NCBI RefSeq assembly: GCF_002119405.1
Contig: NZ_MTBG01000024.1
Coordinates: 1-55,807, forward strand
Length of the DNA stretch: 55,807 bases
Reading direction: 5' to 3'
From: Pseudoruegeria sp. SK021
GTDB lineage: Bacteria > Pseudomonadota > Alphaproteobacteria > Rhodobacterales > Rhodobacteraceae
The stretch's first letter is position 1. Each line of letters starts with the position of its first letter. Positions 51,601 through 55,807 of this stretch are shown here, in pieces. The notes beneath the pieces are model-generated. The model saw only the letters and a list, made by a program, of their open reading frames with translations. It was not told where the DNA came from and ran no database searches. A program made the translations under genes and the position numbers.

Positions 51601-54019
51601 GCAAGTTCAGAAAGTCGCCTTTGGCACCGATGCCAGCTATGGCTTGCCCGCCATTGGCAGCGGCGACACCCCGGTGATGAAACTGGGTGCGCTGAATGGC
51701 GACGAAGGTATTTTGGTCCAGCCCGATATGACCGGCGCCGTCGGCAGTTACACGCTGGCCTTCGATCTTTATCTGCCCTCGGGTCAGGGGGCTTGGACCG
51801 GGCTGTTGCAGACAAGCGTCACCAATTCCGACGATGGTGAATTTTTCCTGAGGGATAAGGGTGGCAGTGCCGGGATTGGCATTTCCGGCAACTATCAGGG
51901 CAACATTCCCTATGACACTTGGAACCGGATTGTTCTGACCGTCGATATCGACGCCGACGACAAACAGGTGGTGAACAAATATCTCAACGGCAGCCTGATC
52001 GGCACCCAGACCCTTCAGGCCAACGCCTCCGAAGGCACCCGCTGGACCCTTGACGCCGACACCGGGTTCCTGCTGTTCACCGATGAAAACAACGAAACCA
52101 ACGACCTGTTCGTGTCGGCCTTTGCCTTCACGCCCGAGGCTTTGGATGCTGGAACAGTGGCCGCAATGGGCGGCGTCACGACGAGCGGACCCCTGTCCGG
52201 AACACAGGCTGCGGGCGCAATCCAGTTGTCCTTTGACGGGGCGGTAGACACAATAAGTCTGGGGTCTGGCGCGGTCAGCGAACTGGACTTGTCCGAAGAC
52301 AGCAGCACCGGCGACTTCTTCGTCAAAGGCAGCGCGCGGGTGGAAGACGGCACGGTTGAAAACCCGCAGGGCGCGTTCTTTGACATGTCGAACAACGCCG
52401 ACAATCTGGTCCTGAAGGCGGGCGAAGACTGGGACGATCTGACCCTCGAAGTCACCATGCGGTCGATGGATGACGATACTATGGGGGTCGTGTTCAACTA
52501 CACCGACAGTACGACCCATTATCTGCTGACCTTTGACAACCAGACCAACACGAGGCAGTTGCTGCGGGTCGAAGGCGGTGACACAACGGTTCTGGCCTAC
52601 GAGGCTGGTGGCTACACGTTCAACGATACGCAGGATCTGAAGGTCACCAATGTCGGCGGGCGGATCACGGCAACGCTGGATGGCGTCGCATTGTTTGGCG
52701 GCGCAGTGATCGACGCGGCCCCGCTGACCGGCGGAACCATCGGGCTGTATTCGTCCCAGCAGCACAGCTCGATCTTCGATGATGTGGTGGTGCGGGCCCC
52801 CGAACTGACCGCCGATGCCGGGCGCGATATGCTGGTCATTGACTGGGACGGCGACGGGCAGGAACAGGTGACGCTGAACGGCGCGGCCTCGATCTTGCCC
52901 ATTGGCAGCGCGGAGGCCACGTGGACTGGCACCGGTACCACGGCCACGGGGCTTCTGGCTGCGGCCACTGTCACCTCTGGGCGCAACATGTTCACGCTGA
53001 ACCTTGATGGCTCTGCGCAAGACACGCTGGCGGTCAACCTAGCCACCGGCGATCGCCTGATTGCAGCGGATCAATTCGAAGATGGCACCCATGACGGCTG
53101 GACCATCATCGACACCACCGAAATCGGTGGCCCGGCGAATTGGCAGGTGATCGACGGTGCCCTGACCGAAACCTCTGGCGCCTATAGCCGCGAGTTGACA
53201 TGGAACGGTGCCAGTGCCGCCGATGTCTGGGACCGGGGCTGGTCGCCGCTGGGCGACGGCACCTATGCCTTGCACAAAGGCAGCTACGCCCTGTGGGAAG
53301 GCAACACCAACCTGACCGACTATGTCGTCACCGCCGACATCACCGCCCCGACAGGCGCGGTCGGTATGATGCTGAACTACGTCGATGAGAACAATTACTA
53401 TAAGTTGGAAATTGATGCGCGGGTCGGCCTGTTCACCTTTGTCGAAGTCGTCGACAACTATGAATCCATGCTGTCGCGCGGGGCGATGACCTATACGCCC
53501 GGAGACACCTTTACCCTGCAATCAACCCTTGTGGACGGAAAGTTTTCGGCGACCATCGATGGCCATGACCTGATGGTCTATGACATCGACGCCCAGAAAA
53601 TCGACAGTGGCGCCGCCGGTGTCTGGTCGTGGGGGGCCGCCGGTGCCAGCTTCGACAACATCTCAATTGTTGATCTCTCGACCGATTTCCAAACAGAGAT
53701 TCACGGCAGCGCCGGCAATGACCAACTGGTCGGCACTGCTGGCGACGATCTGATTGTGCTCGGCGGTGGCCGAATGGATCGTGCCGAGGGCGGCAGCGGC
53801 GCCGATACGTTCGATTTCAGCGCGGCGATTGGCAATGGTGCCCGCGACATGGCGCGGATCACCGATTTCGAGGCAGGCTTGGACCAGATCGATCTTGGCG
53901 ACGCAGCGATCAACCGCGTTCAGGAAACCTCGCACAGCGTGATGCTCTGGGTTGGCGACGACAATGACCAGATCATCGTGACCGGCATCGACAATTTTGA
54001 CGACCTGATCTTCGTCTAA
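48608..54019 (+). CDS. Giant LamG / metallophosphoesterase / RTX-type exoprotein
   Basis: About 1,803 residues from ATG 48608 (ATG 48614 also has gggg upstream). An in-frame ATG at 48506 sits in the LysR box and is unlikely. Order: LamG-like module 1 (48.7-49.2 kb), module 2 (49.3-49.9), an Ig-like stretch (50.0-50.25), and a calcineurin-type phosphoesterase (50.26-51.15) with ILPDTQDY, NVGDVSQW, VQGNHDIVN and FAFGGHIFGDGA. A PKD-like domain (51.26-51.52), module 3 (51.5-52.2) and two further concanavalin-like domains (52.3-52.8 and 53.05-53.68) follow. The C-terminus (GSAGNDQLVGTAGDDLIVLG, GGSGADTFDFS) is a short hemolysin-type calcium-binding repeat as in type I secretion substrates. No Sec signal is seen. 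It is probably an extracellular phosphatase or nuclease with glycan-binding modules. No secretion genes are nearby. Confidence 0.85.
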   Translation: MHMPLELSAHALGKASDFGIEGIDGIDISVLEFDALASDQSVQLLPDSDGAIREWALVMDVYMTAPASGYAGLIQTGTGDADLFLKTSGGSASIGTNGAYFGELPYNDWVRLAISVNIEGGETVLRTYANGSLVGEHLLGVTDRWSVDPDLGLRLFTDNNGETASGYLSSAFFTAGGLKAEDVADALAAAPMPTAGGIFPADPTGTSLEIGFESETINIRYGAGSAALEGSDYRTSVAIGDSAIGNAAEFGAPLPDGDVPVLKFAAFDDEEGIHLDLPIGSEDLTNFTMVWDINTAADGGYQALLQIGADNSSDADLFIKGSSGIGISSTYSGTVPSNEWARIAITVSDQGNGTSTLAKFIDGDLVGTQSVPTSRFTLDAATGFKILTDNDGETAPGYLAHFGLQTRALSASEIADLGTVDADGPFAQIAGTAQIGFSGYTPTVEFGFGGVEVIDASTAAPDAGTLTGIRDMLVTSNDAPFIVDLASVFGDGAHDFTVTNSNGDAVDASIEDGVLTLAFSALGLSDLVITATNAAGDAVEDNVRVRVAGEGAYTIAILPDTQDYTSNPGIEHTFGGMTQWLADNAASKGINFVANVGDVSQWSSTSQFDTASAAYDILRQAGVSFSVVQGNHDIVNSAGDIRNTSNFNDAFSISYMSQDPSFGGVYDQEPDRYDNNYHLWTAADGTEWIALNLEFGPRDDVLRWADEVLTEFGDRKAMVMTHSYNNFNGRHDPLGGPLEGEGAGYDYWLRDDPEGTWDGEEIWREVISSHANVLFAFGGHIFGDGAETVVSYNDYGLPVYQFLLNYQNGVALETNEGGNGGNGAVRLVTIDPENDAIYTETYFTELDEYLVGSRGSSEQSRDGLTGDYVGHQEEFHDANLGDRQALAEADAGADTVVRAAPGQDVATVHLSAEKTTNPQDDIVSYTWTNEDDEVIATGETADVDLGAGVHDLTLTVTTSAGVVHSDDVRVIVETDKVYLVETFNDGIADGWVEASTDAQVQKVAFGTDASYGLPAIGSGDTPVMKLGALNGDEGILVQPDMTGAVGSYTLAFDLYLPSGQGAWTGLLQTSVTNSDDGEFFLRDKGGSAGIGISGNYQGNIPYDTWNRIVLTVDIDADDKQVVNKYLNGSLIGTQTLQANASEGTRWTLDADTGFLLFTDENNETNDLFVSAFAFTPEALDAGTVAAMGGVTTSGPLSGTQAAGAIQLSFDGAVDTISLGSGAVSELDLSEDSSTGDFFVKGSARVEDGTVENPQGAFFDMSNNADNLVLKAGEDWDDLTLEVTMRSMDDDTMGVVFNYTDSTTHYLLTFDNQTNTRQLLRVEGGDTTVLAYEAGGYTFNDTQDLKVTNVGGRITATLDGVALFGGAVIDAAPLTGGTIGLYSSQQHSSIFDDVVVRAPELTADAGRDMLVIDWDGDGQEQVTLNGAASILPIGSAEATWTGTGTTATGLLAAATVTSGRNMFTLNLDGSAQDTLAVNLATGDRLIAADQFEDGTHDGWTIIDTTEIGGPANWQVIDGALTETSGAYSRELTWNGASAADVWDRGWSPLGDGTYALHKGSYALWEGNTNLTDYVVTADITAPTGAVGMMLNYVDENNYYKLEIDARVGLFTFVEVVDNYESMLSRGAMTYTPGDTFTLQSTLVDGKFSATIDGHDLMVYDIDAQKIDSGAAGVWSWGAAGASFDNISIVDLSTDFQTEIHGSAGNDQLVGTAGDDLIVLGGGRMDRAEGGSGADTFDFSAAIGNGARDMARITDFEAGLDQIDLGDAAINRVQETSHSVMLWVGDDNDQIIVTGIDNFDDLIFV

Positions 54020-54029
54020 TCGCGCGTCA

Positions 54030-54062
54030 GGCCGGGCGGATGCATCGCCCGGCCCGTTCTTT
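54030..54062 (+). terminator. Terminator after the giant exoprotein gene
   Basis: GGCCGGGCG (54030-54038) pairs perfectly with CGCCCGGCC (54046-54054) around GATGCAT, followed by CGTTCTTT. It is 10 bases after the stop, so the downstream VPLPA gene probably has its own promoter or depends on read-through. Confidence 0.75.
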
Positions 54063-54089
54063 CACGCTTCAACAAAAAGACATTCTGAC

Positions 54090-54626
54090 ATGTTCCAGAC
54101 ATCCGTCCCTGCCATCTGCACCGCACTTGTCCTAGCAAGCTTCGCACCGGCACAGGCCGCCACGATCACCGACGACGCCGCAGAGGTCGTTTTGTATGCG
54201 GGTGACATTCTCGCAGAATCTTATGCCCCGACCTCGGACATCCCGGACTTTAACCCGGTCTATGCGCTGCTGAGCGGCGGCGTGTCGGGATTCGATCCAG
54301 CCTTCGTTTTCAGCCTCGACGACGACACTGGCGAAGCATTGTACGGGGAAAGCAACACCTATGTCTTTGACGGCACGGATACGTTGCAGTTCACCTTCGA
54401 TGTCACCGGATCGGCCGCGGCGCTGTTCGGAGATGTGATCTTGGTTGAATTTTTGTTCGCGGGTGCGATCTCGGACCCGTTTGGTGCGGCAACGGATATC
54501 TTCACAACCGCCGCAATGCGCATTTCGCCGGTTGCGGTTGCGGCTGTGCCGCTGCCTGCCGGGTTGCCGTTGCTGGCCTCGGCATTGGCGGGCGCGGCGT
54601 TTCTGCGCCGCAGAAGAAGCCGTTAA
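54090..54626 (+). CDS. VPLPA-CTERM sorting domain surface protein
   Basis: A 178-residue protein with a Sec signal (MFQTSVPAICTALVLASFAP, cleavage near AQA). The middle is acidic and beta-rich (ITDDAAEVVLYAGDILAES). The C-terminus VAAVPLPAGLPLLASALAGA followed by FLRRRRSR is a classic VPLPA-CTERM signal: motif, hydrophobic helix, Arg cluster. Such proteins are processed by an exosortase (as I recall, the XrtD type) and exported to the surface or matrix. No exosortase is in the window. The ribosome site is weak. It may be co-expressed with the exoprotein by read-through. Confidence 0.85.
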   Translation: MFQTSVPAICTALVLASFAPAQAATITDDAAEVVLYAGDILAESYAPTSDIPDFNPVYALLSGGVSGFDPAFVFSLDDDTGEALYGESNTYVFDGTDTLQFTFDVTGSAAALFGDVILVEFLFAGAISDPFGAATDIFTTAAMRISPVAVAAVPLPAGLPLLASALAGAAFLRRRRSR

Positions 54627-54636
54627 TACGGCTTCC
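54617..54636 (+). other. Stem-loop at the VPLPA gene stop
   Basis: GAAGCCGT (54617-54624) and ACGGCTTC (54629-54636) form a perfect 8-bp stem with a TAAT loop that contains part of the stop codon. The following bases are not T-rich, so termination is uncertain; it may protect the 3' end. Confidence 0.45.
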
Positions 54637-54711
54637 TCATTTGGAAAAGGCCTGCAAACAGGTCCGGCATCTGAATTGTTTTAAGGACAATCCAGACGCC
54701 GGATCGCGCCC

Positions 54712-55332
54712 TCAGGCCTTTTTGGCCACGCGCTTGCGTGCGACTGTCGCACCAAGCCCAAGCACGGACCCGAGCAGAAGCGCGGTGGCTGGCAGCGGCA
54801 CAGGGGCCGGTGTGTCTTCCGGGAACGGCAGGCCCGCGTTGCCTTGGGCACTGATGTTGTAGTTCAATGCGCCATGCGTGAAGTACAGCCCCAGGTTCAG
54901 AACGCCCGCGAACGACTCGTCCAAATTCAAGACAAGGTTGGCGACCGACGGGGTGCTCACATCAATTTGCGCGGTCCCAAGAAGATTGCCGGCCCAACCA
55001 TGCGGGAAAGCTGTCTCACTGTGGTAGACAGAGACACCAGATGAAGTGGAGTCAACGATGTCGCCCACGTTTGTAAAACTTAGGGTAAGGGTCTGCGCGC
55101 CCGGCTTCAGGGATGAGAAGGTCAGAAAGTCAGGCACGTTCTGACTGCCCGTTCCGCTGATTTGATCGAAACCCGCACCAATTATGCTGGGCGATCCAAA
55201 ACTATGGGAAAACGATCCGCCGGGGTAATCGGATTCTGCCAAGGTCGCGGCGCTGGCACCGCCAACGGACGCTGCAAGCAGCGCGGCGGCGACGGCGATC
55301 GGCGCCATGGCACTAAAATTACGAATAGACAT
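54712..55332 (-). CDS. VPLPA-CTERM sorting domain surface protein
   Basis: A 206-residue protein starting MSIRNFSAMAPIAVAAALLA with cleavage near ASA (about residue 28); a longer upstream frame has no signal logic. The body is Ser/Gly/Asn-rich and beta-like (SHSFGSPSIIGAGFDQISG, LTLSFTNVGDIVDSTSSG). The C-terminus APVPLPATALLLGSVLGLG followed by ARKRVAKKA is a VPLPA-CTERM signal. It is convergent with the other VPLPA gene, and the two share no obvious body similarity. The upstream region is AT-rich with a palindrome at 55507-55523. Confidence 0.82.
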   Translation of the reverse strand: MSIRNFSAMAPIAVAAALLAASVGGASAATLAESDYPGGSFSHSFGSPSIIGAGFDQISGTGSQNVPDFLTFSSLKPGAQTLTLSFTNVGDIVDSTSSGVSVYHSETAFPHGWAGNLLGTAQIDVSTPSVANLVLNLDESFAGVLNLGLYFTHGALNYNISAQGNAGLPFPEDTPAPVPLPATALLLGSVLGLGATVARKRVAKKA

Positions 55333-55680
55333 AGTGGAAGAACCTTTTGTTAGCGCCCCTGCGGGACGCTCAATACGTGACGATAACTGAGGCCCCCATT
55401 GGCACCTCGCTTCAATTTGGAAAGGCATTTTAAATGTTCAATGACTTTCCAATCCTGATTTAGGAAAGCCTTGTGAATTTGTAAGATGACCTCGGGAAAC
55501 AATCAAAATAACGTTACGTTATTTGGGTAAATTTTAGGAACAATGCGGCAATGGCGCAATGATCGGAACGTCAAGACGCGCGAAGGTTGATTTTCCGCGT
55601 CGTTCTCATCGGGGCAATATCATGCAAAAGCGGGTCGAAAACCCTTCTAATTCGGCCTTTCAACACGTCAAAACTCGTCA
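55333..55680. promoter_or_regulatory. AT-rich non-coding region upstream of the VPLPA gene
   Basis: These 348 bases up to the right IS end contain no gene. Two inverted repeats stand out: CTTTCC/GGAAAG (55445-55450 and 55463-55468) and AATAACG-TTA-CGTTATT (55507-55523, perfect). The AT-rich 55430-55540 stretch, unlike its surroundings, probably holds the promoter and operator of the leftward VPLPA gene. Confidence 0.45.
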
Positions 55681-55704
55681 GAGATATGGGCGAAAGTTGG
55701 TGAC
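55681..55704. repeat. Terminal inverted repeat of the right IS256-family element
   Basis: GAGATATGGGCGAAAGTTGG plus TGAC is the inverted match (22 of 24) of 510-533. It lies six bases outside the stop codon of the right transposase and marks the inner edge of that element. Confidence 0.78.
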
Positions 55705-55710
55705 GCCTGA

Positions 55711-55807
55711 TCAGGCGGCTGTTTGAAGTTGGCGGAGTCCGTCGCGGAACTCAATCCCCTGGATGATTTCAGGCATTCGATTTTGACCGTCGAGTTTGCG
55801 CCATTTC
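55711..55807 (-). CDS. IS256-family transposase, C-terminal 31 codons (cut by window end)
   Basis: The minus strand reads KWRKLDGQNRMPEIIQGIEF followed by RDGLRQLQTAA and TGA (complement at 55711-55713). About 26 of 31 residues match the end of the left copy. The frame is open as far as the window goes, so this copy may be intact. The rest of the element continues beyond 55807. Confidence 0.8.
   Translation of the reverse strand, partial: KWRKLDGQNRMPEIIQGIEFRDGLRQLQTAA

Noticed and set aside
1-55807. CRISPR arrays, tRNA or rRNA genes, riboswitches
   Set aside because: No regularly spaced repeats, cloverleaf-type sequences or recognisable riboswitch cores were seen on either strand; short hairpins found are listed individually.

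Overview
The window is about 55.8 kb of GC-rich, densely packed DNA from an alphaproteobacterium, most likely a marine Rhodobacteraceae (Roseobacter-type) species. This rests on several things read from the sequence: a threonine dehydrogenase lacking the structural zinc lobe, VPLPA-type C-terminal sorting tails, TRAP and ABC uptake operons side by side, a type-I-secretion style LamG/RTX exoprotein, and long runs of ATGA-overlapping genes. No rRNA, tRNA or CRISPR array was seen.

Boundaries. Both ends lie in IS256-family transposase genes in opposite orientation, with their terminal repeats facing inward (about 510-533 and 55681-55704). The left copy is dead: it is frameshifted, has lost the probable catalytic Glu, is cut by a probable IS5-type tail, and sits beside an IS110-family remnant. 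The right copy is open as far as it can be read.

Layout. (1) 938-4250: a DUF2938 membrane protein, a cytochrome c, and the tdh-kbl threonine-to-glycine operon. (2) 4490-15151: one long plus-strand operon with a class V PLP enzyme, an MFS transporter with a His-rich tail, a flavin monooxygenase-like protein, two carboxymuconolactone-decarboxylase/AhpD-type proteins, an opine-type dehydrogenase and a polyamine/opine-type ABC importer, closed by a strong terminator. (3) 15350-21405: a small monooxygenase-fold protein, a class I fumarase/mesaconase, then acyl-CoA dehydrogenase, class III CoA-transferase, MaoC-type hydratase and CitE-type lyase. Together these look like a C4/C5-dicarboxylate (mesaconate, itaconate or methylsuccinate type) route to acetyl-CoA and pyruvate. 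(4) 21359-32527: a minus-strand operon with methyltransferase, SDR, ALDH, a complete branched-chain-amino-acid-type ABC importer and an exported cyclase. It is divergent from a zinc alcohol dehydrogenase and a LysR regulator. (5) 32538-42122: an MmgE/PrpD protein, a class I aminotransferase, then a TRAP transporter operon (NIPSNAP, small and large permeases, binding protein, beta-hydroxyacid dehydrogenase). That operon is divergent from a FadR-type GntR regulator and a ThDP-dependent enzyme, with a FadR-like operator between them. (6) 42243-44298: a MarR regulator, a YHYH-domain secreted protein and a Met/His-rich membrane-anchored protein in one operon, with a perfect 19-bp palindrome over the MarR start codon. 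(7) 44498-55332: a periplasmic sulfatase, an AraC regulator, a LysR regulator, a ~1,800-residue LamG/metallophosphoesterase/RTX exoprotein, and two VPLPA-CTERM surface proteins.

Most blocks pair a regulator and/or importer with a short oxidative pathway, so the segment reads as a set of scavenging modules for small organic molecules plus an exoprotein island. The least explained parts are the MarR-YHYH-Met/His operon, the opine/CMD operon and the giant exoprotein. Coordinates come from reading frames and start-site inspection only; no database searches were run.
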